DNA of 13,487 nt from Coriobacteriales bacterium (GTDB taxonomy: Bacteria; Actinomycetota; Coriobacteriia; Coriobacteriales; UBA8131), in contig JAIRUT010000107.1 of NCBI GenBank assembly GCA_031254255.1, forward strand, positions 1 through 13,487. The letters are read 5' to 3'. Of this stretch, positions 1-8,138 are shown in pieces. Positions within the stretch are counted from its first letter, which is position 1. Every line of letters starts with the position of its first letter. A program made the position numbers and the translations under genes. The notes below the pieces were generated by a model. It was not told where the DNA came from. It worked only from the letters and a program-made list of their open reading frames with translations, and ran no database searches.

Positions 1-1007
1 TGTTAGAGAAGCAGCGTCGGCTGTCTGCCCATACCGTCCGGGCCTACCGCAGTGATCTGGAGATCTTTGCATTCTGGATGGAGCGTCAGGGCTATGTGAT
101 CCAAGAGCTTGATCATCGCAGCCTGCGCGGTTTTTTGGGCGAGCAGAATTCTGCGGGTTATTCCCGCCGCACAATCAATCGTCGACTGTCGGCGGTGAAG
201 ACCTTTTTTGCTTGGTTGGAGGAAACCGAGAAGATCCAGCATGACCCATTGACGGTGGTCAGTGGCCTCAAGCAGCCCCAACACCTCCCCAGGCTCTTGA
301 ACCGCGAAGAGCTGGATACCCTGCTCTCCCAAGAGCAGGGCTCCAGTCCGGTGGAGATACGTAACCGGGCTTTCCTCGAGTTGCTCTATGCCAGCGGGGC
401 CCGCATCTCGGAGTTGGCCAACTTGGATGTCGACGATCTGGATCTCCAGTCTCATCAGGTAACACTTTTCGGGAAGGGTTCCAAGCAGCGCATCGTGCCT
501 CTCCATCAATTGGCCTTGGAGCACTTGAGTGAATACCTGATGCGGGGAAGGCCTGAGCTGTCAGCTGCTCGAAGGTGCACGGGTGGTCAGGCGAAACAAG
601 TGGACAGGTCGAGCGGCCATTTGAACCAGCCGCACCAGCCAAACCAGCCGCACCAGCCAAACCAGTCGAGCCAACCGCACCAGCCAAGCCAGCCGCACCA
701 CTTGGATCTGTCACGCCAGTCAGATCAATCAACCCGGCTCTTCCTCTCCGTCCGCGGCAGGCCGATGTCCGCCGATTCTCTGCGGAAACTCTTCAAGAGC
801 TGCCTGATGCGGGCTGGCTTGGACACGACCCATTCCCCCCATGATGTGCGGCACAGCTTTGCCACCGACCTGATCGAAGGTGGAGCGGATCTGCGTAGCG
901 TCCAGGAACTGCTGGGGCACGAGAATCTGCAAACCACACAGATCTACACACACCTCTCGATCAACCACCTCAAAGAGGCCCATCGCAAGGCTCACCCACG
1001 TGGTTGA
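1..1007 (+). CDS. xerC: Tyrosine recombinase XerC-like, 5'-truncated by window edge
   Basis: Site-specific tyrosine recombinase of the XerC/XerD family, which resolves chromosome dimers at dif by cutting and rejoining DNA through a 3'-phosphotyrosine. The reading frame is open from base 3 and upstream of the first ATG (78) it already encodes a typical Xer N-terminus (LEKQRRLSAHTVRAYRSDLE), so the true start lies left of the window. Counting from the ATG at 78, the full catalytic set is visible: R109 (ARISEL), K133 (GKGSKQR), H255 and R258 (HDVRHSFAT), H281 (LLGHENLQTTQ) and nucleophile Y290 (IYTHL). The end, AHRKAHPRG, is more XerC-like than XerD-like. Oddity: between residues about 165 and 219, where relatives have a short link, there is an insert of roughly 55 residues rich in Pro, His, Gln, Asn and Ser with PHQPNQ repeats. 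All catalytic residues survive, so it is probably active. A phage or element integrase is less likely given the Xer-like ends. Confidence 0.93.
   Translation, partial: LEKQRRLSAHTVRAYRSDLEIFAFWMERQGYVIQELDHRSLRGFLGEQNSAGYSRRTINRRLSAVKTFFAWLEETEKIQHDPLTVVSGLKQPQHLPRLLNREELDTLLSQEQGSSPVEIRNRAFLELLYASGARISELANLDVDDLDLQSHQVTLFGKGSKQRIVPLHQLALEHLSEYLMRGRPELSAARRCTGGQAKQVDRSSGHLNQPHQPNQPHQPNQSSQPHQPSQPHHLDLSRQSDQSTRLFLSVRGRPMSADSLRKLFKSCLMRAGLDTTHSPHDVRHSFATDLIEGGADLRSVQELLGHENLQTTQIYTHLSINHLKEAHRKAHPRG
630..699 (+). repeat. 18-bp in-frame tandem repeat inside the xerC-like gene
   Basis: The unit ccgcaccagccaaaccag occurs at 630-647 and 648-665 (identical). After a 9-base interruption (tcgagccaa, 666-674) it recurs with one change at 675-692, followed by a partial copy at 693-699. 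The unit is six codons (PHQPNQ), so gain or loss of units keeps the frame. It forms the core of the extra low-complexity segment between the catalytic lysine and the HxxR motif. Copy number may vary by slipped-strand mispairing; that is inference. Confidence 0.85.
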
Positions 1008-1289
1008 CTTATAAACAATCACGCATATTAAATAGATAGTACGCAGATATTACTGAAAATTTGCGGATTTCTTGAATATTAGAGCTGCATATTGATATAC
1101 TATTTTACATCCAAGGGTGTTTGAAACTTGTGCAGCTCTCTTGATGTACCTCTTTGGAAGTGAAGGCTCCGGAGCCATTGGGCAAATCTGAGCTACAACG
1201 GCACCAGAAGCACCACACTTAAGCCAATAGGTAAAGGCAAGGCTGCGACAGTTTTGAACGCTGGGGCGCAAAAACGGGGGCGCGAAAAA
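1008..1289. other. AT-rich intergenic region, no supported gene
   Basis: This 282-base gap separates xerC from the surface-protein gene. A weak stem (cgcagat, 1042-1048, with atttgcg, 1059-1065) followed by gatttctt could end xerC transcription but is not convincing. A possible promoter lies at 1072-1101. A 73-codon open frame on the - strand (1050-1271) is cysteine-rich at its start but has no family I recognise and no visible ribosome site, so it is not called. Just before the next gene the motif ggggcgc plus an A-run occurs twice (1263-1274 and 1277-1289). Confidence 0.5.
1072..1101 (+). promoter_or_regulatory. Candidate sigma-70-type promoter for surface-protein gene
   Basis: TTGAAT at 1072-1077 and TATACT at 1096-1101 are separated by 18 bases in an AT-rich stretch. 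Transcription from here would leave a leader of about 180 bases before the ATG at 1290. The assignment rests only on similarity to consensus; the surrounding sequence is AT-rich enough for such matches to arise by chance. Confidence 0.35.
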
Positions 1290-4200
1290 ATGAAGAGCAA
1301 GAAAAGTCAGCTGGCCACAGGCAGATTAGCAGCAATGCTTCTTTGTTTGCTGCCTATTTTTACGGTGGCAATGATATGGTTGTCTTCCTTTGAGGCAAAA
1401 GCAAGTTCTGGTGATGGCAAAACGGATCTTGTCGCAAAGACAGGCGACATCAATCAAGGCTCTCCTATAGGTGATACCTATTCCGCAACTAACACCGATG
1501 ATGGTGCGGAGTCATTCACAAGTGTCAGCAAAACCGCAAATATTACTGCAGCAATTATTCCCAAAGTCAACAGCGCTAACGGTGCAGAGGTATCCACAGG
1601 TGAAAGTGCAGCCTCGGATGCTCCTGCTGCTGCTCCTGCCATTGCTAACCCTTCTGCTCCCTCTAATGCAGAAAAAAGTACTTGGTCACTTTTGTACGAC
1701 GCTAGTTATTATGTCTCCGCAGCAGGAAATGACATAAAGGGCGATGGATCTGAGGCCAAACCTTGGGCAACACTGGCGCGAACTGCTTTTGCAGCAGGAG
1801 ATAACATTCAAGTCGTGATCATGTCTGACTTGACCTCAACAAGCTGTGCTCGCTACTACAACAAGAGTGTTACCATAACCAGCTTGGGCTCTGAACCTTT
1901 CACAATCAAGCGTGGCAGCGGTTTTGCCACCCTGAATGACGCTGCACGCGGAAAGTACAATCCCGGCATGGTTGAGCTTCAGACCATTCCGTCTGATCTG
2001 GATACTCCTTACACCTTAAGCCTTGAAAACATCATCTTTGACGACGCTTATCTTCATGAGGGAACCAACTTCAGTTATGCTCCGACACCTGCCAACTCCA
2101 CAAATCCCGGCACGAATTTTGTTCAGAACAGCATCATCTCCTCAGATGCTGCCCGCACTTCGATAGTCATGAAGAAAGGGGCTGAGCTCCGTAACTTTGG
2201 TGGCATGACGGCTGTGCGATGTTGGTTTGGCGCAACCCTGGTGATGCATGGGGGACGTCTCGTCACTGACATCAATCCAAACGCCGATAAAACGCGTGCC
2301 AGCAGCGCAGGGATTTTCTATGCCAATGGGGAGGCGGCTGTTGCTATTTCCAACTCTAGCTTTTTTATGAATGAAGGTGCCCAGATATTGAATATCGCTA
2401 ATGCCCACAGCGTCAAGTTCCAAGGCAGCTACAGGTGCTTCATGAATGGCGAAATTGCCAATATGATTGGCCAAAGAGGCCAGGACACCGCTCCCGAATC
2501 CGGTGGCAGGGGTGCCAAGAGCGCACTTTATTTTGCTGGCGCAACACTTGATCCCAATACTGGCCAGCCAGGGTCTGCAATCATCGGAGCAAGTGCAAGT
2601 ATTCACAATAATGCGACCAAGAGTGGAGCCATCTGTGTGAGCCGTAGCACTGCGGTTTCTGTCAAGGTGTATGGCAAGGTCAACAACAACATCGGCGGAG
2701 TGGGCACTGCTCTGGCTGACGGCCTGAATATTGCAGCGGGGACCAATGGCGGAGGTATTTACATATTCAATGGCGGTACCGTATATCTGGAGGAGGGCAG
2801 TGAGCTCATCGGGAATTCTGTATCGAATTCTGCCTATGGTGGTGCTGCCAGCATCCAGCAAGACGGTTCCAAGCTGATCATGGACGGCGGAACTGTTTCC
2901 GGCAATAGGGCCGGTGATTCAGCTGTCGGGGCGACAGCAGGCATCGTGGTGAGCGAGGGCAATGCCAGTTTTGAGATGAATGGCGGGGTGATTGACAATG
3001 GCCCCAATGCCCTTCGTCTCTATGCAGATGATACGCACGGTAGTCTGACGTTGAACAAGGGCAGCGTTTCTGGGGTGACTTCTGATAACGCCATCTCCTT
3101 TGGCAACACCACCCAGCGGCATGTTTACCTGAGCAATGAGTGTAACAGCGGTGCATGTATTACGACTGGATATGCAGGCATTGCCGGTAGGGAGCTCTAT
3201 CCGGTTTCCGCCAACTTCTATGTCGGAAACCCCAATACGGATTCTTACACATTCTTGCGAAATGCTCTGCCCAACTGGAAGCTGCCCAGCTTCAATTCCT
3301 ATGTTATTGCATTTTGGATGAAGAAGGTAGAAGCAGGCAGCAAGGCGGAATTCTCTGTGCCTGCACCGATAACAGGGGGCGCACCAGCCAATTACAATCG
3401 TGGCAAGAAATACTTCGCAGCTGTTCTCCCCACCGATGCTTCCGGTTTACCGATTGAAGGTGCAGATATCAAGGTCTATTCGACCAGCAAAGATGCAAAT
3501 GGACGTATCCTCGTCGCGGTTCCACTTGATGCCTATGCAAATGGCGCAACGGTCACACTCATCCAGCCAGAACAGGATTGGAGTGAGATCAAATACACCG
3601 CACCCGTCACGCTGGAAAAGGTCTGGGGACAGCAGGCAAACTATACAATCTCCTATGCCAGCAGTTATGAAATGAGCTCTGAACTGCATAATGTGCTGGT
3701 TTTTGATCAGCATAGCGATGATCCGCATCTGACGATTGGACAATTTGTCATCCATCCCGATTCTCAGACCACAGTAGACGCATCCAGTTTGGCCGGCATG
3801 AACAGCGACATATTCGAGCTCAATGGTGCTCCGATAATGGATTCTGCCACGGGGGATCTCGTCATTCCCGTGAAACTGAAGAGTGGCTGGGACAGTGCGG
3901 GCAGCATGACCACCACATTTGAATTTACCTGCAGCTTGCCGGCAGCTAGTTTTGCGGCAGGTGAGACGCTTTCGCTTACGGGAGATTTGACAATAGCTGG
4001 GGGTGGCCTTGACCCGAAAGACTATTTTTTCATTTTGGGCAACATGGCTACAACTGAGATGGTCATGAATTACTGCACAGTTGTCTTCAAGGATTGGAAC
4101 GGGACGATTTTGAAGTCAGAACTTGTTCCCTATGGCGGCAGTGCTAAAGTTCCTGCAAATCCAACTCGCAGCGGCTATAACTTCCTCGGCTGGGACCGTG

Positions 4201-4964
4201 AGCTTAACAATGTCAAGTCTGACCTGACGATCACTGCCGTTTATGCGGCGATAGCGGATAGATCACATATGTCCGAGCCACCATCGACATCTAAATCGAC
4301 TCAAAAGTTAGCTCCCGAGCTGACCCCGATCCAAATGCCGACTCTGGATACACCCTTGACATTGGAGTTGATCCCTGATCCTATCCCAATACTGGCCACC
4401 GAGCCAACCCCGACCCAGACACCAACCTCTACATCGGAGCCAAGCTCAACCAGCACTCCGTCATCGACCCCTGGCGATACAACATATGTCAGCATTCAAG
4501 GCTCGGATCCAGTACCTGATGGTGATTTCCAATCGGTAACTACGACTGACGATATCGGTAGCGCAGAAGTCAAGCCAGTTGGCACCAACGGTTCCCATTG
4601 GGTCCTGGCCAACCTCATTCTCAGTATTACGGGTGTCTCGTTGGCCATTTTCACACTGATCGTCTCTCTGGTACGGCTGGAGAAGGACTACGAGGAAAGC
4701 GAATATATGGATTACCGAAAAAGCGGCAAAAGGCGGCGGGACATCGGTCTTCTGGTAAGCATAGTGTTGGCTATCCTGGCTGTTATCATCTTCTTTGTCA
4801 CAGAGAACACAAGTCTGCCAATGACTCTTATCGACTACCGGACAACTTTCCACGCTATTCTCTTCATTGCCTTGGTTGTTGCCGTGATCTTTGCCCTGAA
4901 GCGCAAGAGGTTTTTCCAGTGGTGGAAGAAGATAATACGAAAGAAATCACGGCAGAGGATCTGA
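1290..4964 (+). CDS. Secreted beta-helix surface protein with InlB-type repeat and three-helix membrane anchor
   Basis: Large cell-surface protein of 1224 residues, function unknown, probably adhesion or binding of glycans or host material. Order: basic start and hydrophobic signal segment (residues about 14-32, likely cut near AKA/S at about 38); Ala/Pro/Ser-rich stretch; from about 140 (YYVSAAGNDIKGDG) a right-handed beta-helix, pectate-lyase-like region with Gly/Asn-rich rungs (NGGTVYLEEGS, MDGGTVSGN, MNGGVIDNG) to about 610; a less repetitive beta-rich part; at about 928-986 one Listeria/Bacteroides (InlB B-type) repeat ending GYNFLGWDRELNNV...LTITAVYA; a Pro/Thr/Ser linker to about 1073; three hydrophobic helices (about 1104-1127, 1152-1170, 1188-1203) and a very basic tail. 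There is no LPXTG motif, so anchoring is by the membrane helices. ATG 1290 is chosen because it directly precedes the signal peptide; an in-frame TTG at 1254 would add 12 residues with no benefit. Its neighbours give no functional clue. Confidence 0.85.
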   Translation: MKSKKSQLATGRLAAMLLCLLPIFTVAMIWLSSFEAKASSGDGKTDLVAKTGDINQGSPIGDTYSATNTDDGAESFTSVSKTANITAAIIPKVNSANGAEVSTGESAASDAPAAAPAIANPSAPSNAEKSTWSLLYDASYYVSAAGNDIKGDGSEAKPWATLARTAFAAGDNIQVVIMSDLTSTSCARYYNKSVTITSLGSEPFTIKRGSGFATLNDAARGKYNPGMVELQTIPSDLDTPYTLSLENIIFDDAYLHEGTNFSYAPTPANSTNPGTNFVQNSIISSDAARTSIVMKKGAELRNFGGMTAVRCWFGATLVMHGGRLVTDINPNADKTRASSAGIFYANGEAAVAISNSSFFMNEGAQILNIANAHSVKFQGSYRCFMNGEIANMIGQRGQDTAPESGGRGAKSALYFAGATLDPNTGQPGSAIIGASASIHNNATKSGAICVSRSTAVSVKVYGKVNNNIGGVGTALADGLNIAAGTNGGGIYIFNGGTVYLEEGSELIGNSVSNSAYGGAASIQQDGSKLIMDGGTVSGNRAGDSAVGATAGIVVSEGNASFEMNGGVIDNGPNALRLYADDTHGSLTLNKGSVSGVTSDNAISFGNTTQRHVYLSNECNSGACITTGYAGIAGRELYPVSANFYVGNPNTDSYTFLRNALPNWKLPSFNSYVIAFWMKKVEAGSKAEFSVPAPITGGAPANYNRGKKYFAAVLPTDASGLPIEGADIKVYSTSKDANGRILVAVPLDAYANGATVTLIQPEQDWSEIKYTAPVTLEKVWGQQANYTISYASSYEMSSELHNVLVFDQHSDDPHLTIGQFVIHPDSQTTVDASSLAGMNSDIFELNGAPIMDSATGDLVIPVKLKSGWDSAGSMTTTFEFTCSLPAASFAAGETLSLTGDLTIAGGGLDPKDYFFILGNMATTEMVMNYCTVVFKDWNGTILKSELVPYGGSAKVPANPTRSGYNFLGWDRELNNVKSDLTITAVYAAIADRSHMSEPPSTSKSTQKLAPELTPIQMPTLDTPLTLELIPDPIPILATEPTPTQTPTSTSEPSSTSTPSSTPGDTTYVSIQGSDPVPDGDFQSVTTTDDIGSAEVKPVGTNGSHWVLANLILSITGVSLAIFTLIVSLVRLEKDYEESEYMDYRKSGKRRRDIGLLVSIVLAILAVIIFFVTENTSLPMTLIDYRTTFHAILFIALVVAVIFALKRKRFFQWWKKIIRKKSRQRI

Positions 4965-5184
4965 TGGGCATCTTAAAAATAGGCGATTTCGGCCTCAATT
5001 ACCTGTTTCCAGGCATATACTGTTACTGTTTTTGATCCTGTTCTGGAACTAATTGATGATTCGGGCAGGCGCAAGCCTTGGGTGTTGTGTGGATCTGCGA
5101 ATGCCGTTTAAACATTTACCGGTTCGAGGGTTTGCGTATCACAAGGCGAGTAAGCTGTGACTGTCCAAGGAGGAAGGAGATCCG
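4965..5184 (+). other. 220-base leader/intergenic region before the DUF6951 gene
   Basis: No gene is supported here. A short stem with a GNRA-type loop (aggc-gcaa-gcct) lies at 5067-5078, and a strong Shine-Dalgarno stretch (aaggaggaaggaga) ends just before the ATG at 5185. I looked for cobalamin, SAM and THF riboswitch core motifs, since the downstream genes are corrinoid-linked, and found none I could defend. No convincing terminator for the preceding gene is visible. Confidence 0.4.
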
Positions 5185-5505
5185 ATGACAAAGTTGACGA
5201 TTGATCCAGGAGTTTGTGGGTTCATCACCAAAGTGGAAGCTGTTACCGAAGATGGTATGGAGGTCAAATTAAGCATTGAGAGTGATTGCCCAGGAGTCGG
5301 AAAGCTGGTCGAGAATTTGGGAGACACCTTTAATGCTTTTGATATTTGCATGAAAGCTCCTGGGGATGGCCCCCTCTATGATTATGCACGGGAACACTTC
5401 CCTCATCACGGTGCCTGCCCGTCAGTTGCGGGAATTACAAAGGCTATTGAGGCTGAATGTTCCCTGGCGCTTCCGCGTAACGTGTCATTTACTTTTGAGG
5501 ACTAG
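5185..5505 (+). CDS. DUF6951-type small protein linked to corrinoid methyltransfer
   Basis: Cytoplasmic protein of 106 residues with no signal peptide or membrane segment. It matches from memory a small conserved family (DUF6951) that begins DPGVCGF, has a central DCPGV-like motif and a late HGACPSVAGITKAIE segment, and that is often encoded next to corrinoid-dependent methyltransferase or RACE genes. No biochemical role is established that I know of. Five cysteines stand out (C11, C35, C55, C78, C92), with H74-H75 close to C78; this pattern would suit a metal, cluster or corrinoid-related role, but that is inference. The ATG at 5185 follows a very strong ribosome site (5167-5180). The RACE gene starts 141 bases downstream on the same strand, so the two are probably co-expressed. 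Family assignment is fairly confident, function is not. Confidence 0.8.
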   Translation: MTKLTIDPGVCGFITKVEAVTEDGMEVKLSIESDCPGVGKLVENLGDTFNAFDICMKAPGDGPLYDYAREHFPHHGACPSVAGITKAIEAECSLALPRNVSFTFED

Positions 5506-5633
5506 AGAATAAAGAGCATATAGAGCAGAAAATCACTATTTTCATAGTATCTTCAAGGTACTTGATGGTGGATAATAATTGTGGCTAAGAGAGGGAAATC
5601 TTAAGTCAACAAATGTCTGTTCACCGTTGAAGT

Positions 5634-5641
5634 GGAAGGGG
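5634..5641 (+). promoter_or_regulatory. Ribosome binding site that decides the RACE start
   Basis: GGAAGGGG lies 5 bases before GTG 5647, a workable Shine-Dalgarno spacing. The other in-frame GTG at 5632 would have its start codon inside or before this element and has no purine-rich site upstream, so 5647 is preferred. Confidence 0.6.
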
Positions 5642-5646
5642 TTATT

Positions 5647-7179
5647 GTGAGTGATCTTTTGAAGCACGTAAAGTTTCCGGAAGAGAATGCAGATCTTGAG
5701 GTAGAGGTCGGTAAAAACCTGCTTGAGATCATCCGTGAGGAAGGCTACAAGATCCATGCCGATTGTGGCGGTATCGGTCGTTGCGGCAAATGCGCGGTTA
5801 TGATAAATGGCAAAAAGCGTTTCTCCTGCTTGACAAATGTTACAAGAGATATGGAGGTTGTGATCCCCAGCCAGGAAAGCGACGAGGGATACGCTATCCA
5901 AGTTGATTCCATGGACAGCAAAAAGGACGAGACAGTTAATCTCCAGTTGACCGAGGAAGCCCATGATTCCGATTTGGCAATAGCTGTCGACATCGGCACG
6001 ACTACGGTGGTCGGTAAACTGCTGTCCTTGGAGACTGGAAGCGAAATCGCCTCTTTTGCCCAGCTTAACGAACAGCTGCCCTATGGCGCTGATGTTGTCT
6101 CCCGCATCAACTGCTGCTTGGACGATTCTTCTGAGCTTTCGGCTCTGATCACCAAGCAGATCGACAAATCAATTGTTAATCTGATCAAGGATACCGGTGT
6201 CCAGCCCGAGCAGATAAAGCGGGTTGTCATCGCCGGCAACACCACAATGACCTATATCCTGCTAAACATACCCTGTCGTTCACTTGGTTTTGTGCCCTTC
6301 ACACCGGCCCACGACTATCCTGTTGAGCAGTCCTACAATGATATATTCAAAACAGGCACCCTGGACTGCGCCTGCACGGTGCTGCCATTCATCTCCGCCT
6401 ATGTCGGTGGCGACCTGGTCTCTGGCCTCAGGTCCTTGGGCGAGGAAGACGACTTCCTCTTGATGGATATGGGAACCAACGGCGAGATGATCTTCAAGCG
6501 CGGAGACAAGGTGATCTGCACTTCCACTGCTGCTGGCCCGGCCTTTGAGGGTGGCAATATCAACTGCGGTTCAGGAAGCACACGCGGCGCGATTTCGGTA
6601 GTTGATTTCAAAGATGGCGCATGGGACATTCAGACCATCGGTGCTGCCGAACCTGTCAGCATCTGTGGTTCAGGAATCCTCGATTTGATGGCCGTATTTG
6701 TCAAAGAGGGTTTCATTGATGAGACTGGTATGTTGGAAGAGGATGTTATTGGCAATGACCGCGCAGTGCTGGCCAAAAATCCGGCCCTCGGTGACTCTGG
6801 CGAGGTTTACTTCAACCAGAAGGATGTCAGGCAGTTCCAACTGGCCAAGAGCGCAGTTCGCACCGGTGTGGAAATAATAATGCATGAAATGGGTGGCGAT
6901 TTGCCCAAGAAGGTATATCTGGCCGGCGGATTTGGACAGAACCTAAACCCCAAGAGTGCCTTGGTAACCGGACTTCTGCCGCAGAGTTTTGACGGAAGGG
7001 TTCAGGCTATCGGCAACAGTAGCCTGAGCGGAGCCGTGAAGCTCTGCCTGAATGAACTTGCCCGTGTTGGTCTTGAGGATCTGGCTGAGTCTGGCAACGA
7101 GATCAACCTGGCCGCTCATCCCATGTTCAATGATCAATTCATGGACAACATGTCTTTTGAGGTTGAGGAGAATGAGTAA
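5647..7179 (+). CDS. RACE: ASKHA ATPase with N-terminal [2Fe-2S] domain, reductive activator of corrinoid proteins
   Basis: Cytoplasmic ATP-dependent activator that returns oxidised Co(II) corrinoid on a methyl-carrying protein to active Co(I), passing an electron through its iron-sulfur cluster (RamA/RACE, DUF4445-type family). Residue numbers count from the GTG at 5647. The N-terminal ferredoxin domain has C40, C46, C49 and C61 (DCGGIGRCGKC...SCL). A linker follows, then the actin-like ATPase: phosphate loop 1 in AVDIGTTTVVGK (about 112-123), AGNTTMTYILL, phosphate loop 2 in LLMDMGTNGEM, AGPAFEGGNINCGSGS, GSGILDL and the adenosine motif LAGGFGQNLNP. At 510 residues it is shorter than the 600-plus residues of many bacterial RACE proteins, so the region between cluster and ATPase is compact. 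Start choice: GTG 5647 over GTG 5632. It likely serves the corrinoid partner of MtaB (encoded across the convergent terminator), but other methyltransferase systems in the genome could be its clients. Confidence 0.93.
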   Translation: MSDLLKHVKFPEENADLEVEVGKNLLEIIREEGYKIHADCGGIGRCGKCAVMINGKKRFSCLTNVTRDMEVVIPSQESDEGYAIQVDSMDSKKDETVNLQLTEEAHDSDLAIAVDIGTTTVVGKLLSLETGSEIASFAQLNEQLPYGADVVSRINCCLDDSSELSALITKQIDKSIVNLIKDTGVQPEQIKRVVIAGNTTMTYILLNIPCRSLGFVPFTPAHDYPVEQSYNDIFKTGTLDCACTVLPFISAYVGGDLVSGLRSLGEEDDFLLMDMGTNGEMIFKRGDKVICTSTAAGPAFEGGNINCGSGSTRGAISVVDFKDGAWDIQTIGAAEPVSICGSGILDLMAVFVKEGFIDETGMLEEDVIGNDRAVLAKNPALGDSGEVYFNQKDVRQFQLAKSAVRTGVEIIMHEMGGDLPKKVYLAGGFGQNLNPKSALVTGLLPQSFDGRVQAIGNSSLSGAVKLCLNELARVGLEDLAESGNEINLAAHPMFNDQFMDNMSFEVEENE

Positions 7180-7253
7180 GGTTTTCTGAAGCTGGTTTTT
7201 TAAAGCCTCAAGGTATCAGCTCCAGCGATCTATTTTTTTTGGGAGTTAAAATG

Positions 7254-7287
7254 ATTCGAGGTGGCCTTTCTTGTGGTCACCTCGAAT
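7254..7287 (+). terminator. Rho-independent terminator, probably bidirectional
   Basis: Arms 7254-7266 (attcgaggtggcc) and 7275-7287 (ggtcacctcgaat) pair over 13 positions with one G-T wobble around an 8-base loop. On the + strand the stem runs into TTTTATTATCCTTT, ending the RACE operon. On the - strand it is followed by a short T-rich stretch (cattttaac), so it can also stop transcripts from the cyclo-ligase gene, whose stop is about 95 bases away. Confidence 0.88.
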
Positions 7288-7381
7288 TTTATTATCCTTT
7301 GAGCATATTGCCTGTCGGATGCGCATGCACTCCTCTTGGCTGAGAAAGTCAGAGCATTTGCACCCGCCAAATTATTGCAGT

Positions 7382-8059
7382 TTAACTGATGATCCTGATT
7401 TGAACATCATGTGGCTCTATTGGTAGTTTTTCCAAGCGCTGTGACTCAAAGGCAACACCAACTATGCAGGTATTTTTTTTGAGTCTCGGAATGAAACGGT
7501 CGTAGTTTCCACCACCATAACCCAAGCGATTTCCATCATTGTCAAAGGCTACAAGTGGAACAATGATCATGTCGATATCCTCAGGGTGAACAAAGGGATG
7601 ATCCTTAAGTTCTGGGCATTCGAACTCGAAGTCCAACAGGGGTTCTTTTATGAAAGAGATATTGCCTGCGTGATAGTCTTCCGGGCTTGGTGCCCGCATT
7701 GACATCCGCTGATTTTCCCAAGCTTCCATGCAGGGGAAACAAACTCTAACACCTGGCTTATTGTGAGCAGCTTTGATGAATTCCGTCAGATCAAGCTCAT
7801 CGCCCATCGCTGAATATACAGCGACATTCAGCGATGCATCGAGTACCGGGAGCTCTTCACTTCCGCTGCTTGCGCTCGCTGCCCGTGACCGGCTGGCTAG
7901 CAACTCATCCAGAATGGCCTCCAACTTTTGGCAGATGCGCAGGGATTCCAACTGCCTTTCCTCTGTAGACATCGCGCTTCTGGCTGCCAAGGCAAGCTTC
8001 CGGGAATCCTTCTTGGCTTTTTTATGGTTATTGTCGAGTTCATTTGTTGGGGTCATCAT
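7382..8059 (-). CDS. 5-formyltetrahydrofolate cyclo-ligase family protein
   Basis: Cytoplasmic enzyme of the MTHFS (5-FCL) family: ATP-driven conversion of 5-formyl-THF to 5,10-methenyl-THF, which recovers a dead-end folate for the one-carbon pool used in acetogenesis and purine synthesis. The 225-residue product has the basic N-terminal part (KKDSRKLALAARSAM) expected for substrate binding, a middle strand VAVYSAMGDELDLTEFI, and the hallmark nucleotide-binding stretch at 167-189 (VPLVAFDNDGNRLGYGGG then NYDRF). It is longer than the usual 180-200 residues; the excess is mostly a Ser/Ala-rich segment at about 55-75 (ASRSRAASASSGSEE) and a small N-terminal extension. The ATG at 8059 has only a weak ribosome site (aagga, about 13 bases away); the ATG at 8056 is equally possible. 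It appears to be a single-gene unit with its own promoter upstream (8139-8167) and the convergent terminator downstream. Confidence 0.9.
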   Translation of the reverse strand: MMTPTNELDNNHKKAKKDSRKLALAARSAMSTEERQLESLRICQKLEAILDELLASRSRAASASSGSEELPVLDASLNVAVYSAMGDELDLTEFIKAAHNKPGVRVCFPCMEAWENQRMSMRAPSPEDYHAGNISFIKEPLLDFEFECPELKDHPFVHPEDIDMIIVPLVAFDNDGNRLGYGGGNYDRFIPRLKKNTCIVGVAFESQRLEKLPIEPHDVQIRIIS

Positions 8060-8138
8060 TGTTGTTTGCCGTTCCTTAAATACTCCAATTATCTGATTGC
8101 CAGTCTCGCTGACTATCGATATACCGATATCTGAAATC

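Noticed and set aside
630..699. CRISPR array
   Set aside because: The repeats are contiguous, 18 bp, in frame within a coding sequence and have no spacers.
575..844. Pro/Ala repeat protein in a second + frame across the XerC insert
   Set aside because: The PAAPAK-like pattern is just the 18-bp repeat read in another frame; it has no start signal of its own.
1050..1271. 73-codon open frame on the - strand in the gap after xerC
   Set aside because: No recognisable family, no ribosome site, and its start overlaps the 5' end of the surface-protein gene. It could be a remnant of an older gene, but the sequence alone does not show it.
2142..2861. 239-codon open frame on the - strand
   Set aside because: Lies wholly inside the surface-protein gene, has no coherent domain, and its composition mirrors the Gly/Asn/Ser-rich beta-helix read backwards.
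4965..5184. Cobalamin or other riboswitch before the DUF6951/RACE genes
   Set aside because: Functionally attractive, but no B12-box, SAM or THF riboswitch core could be matched; only a small GNRA-loop stem is visible.
5632..5646. Upstream GTG as the RACE start
   Set aside because: It would place the purine-rich ribosome site inside the gene and has no such site of its own; GTG 5647 fits better.
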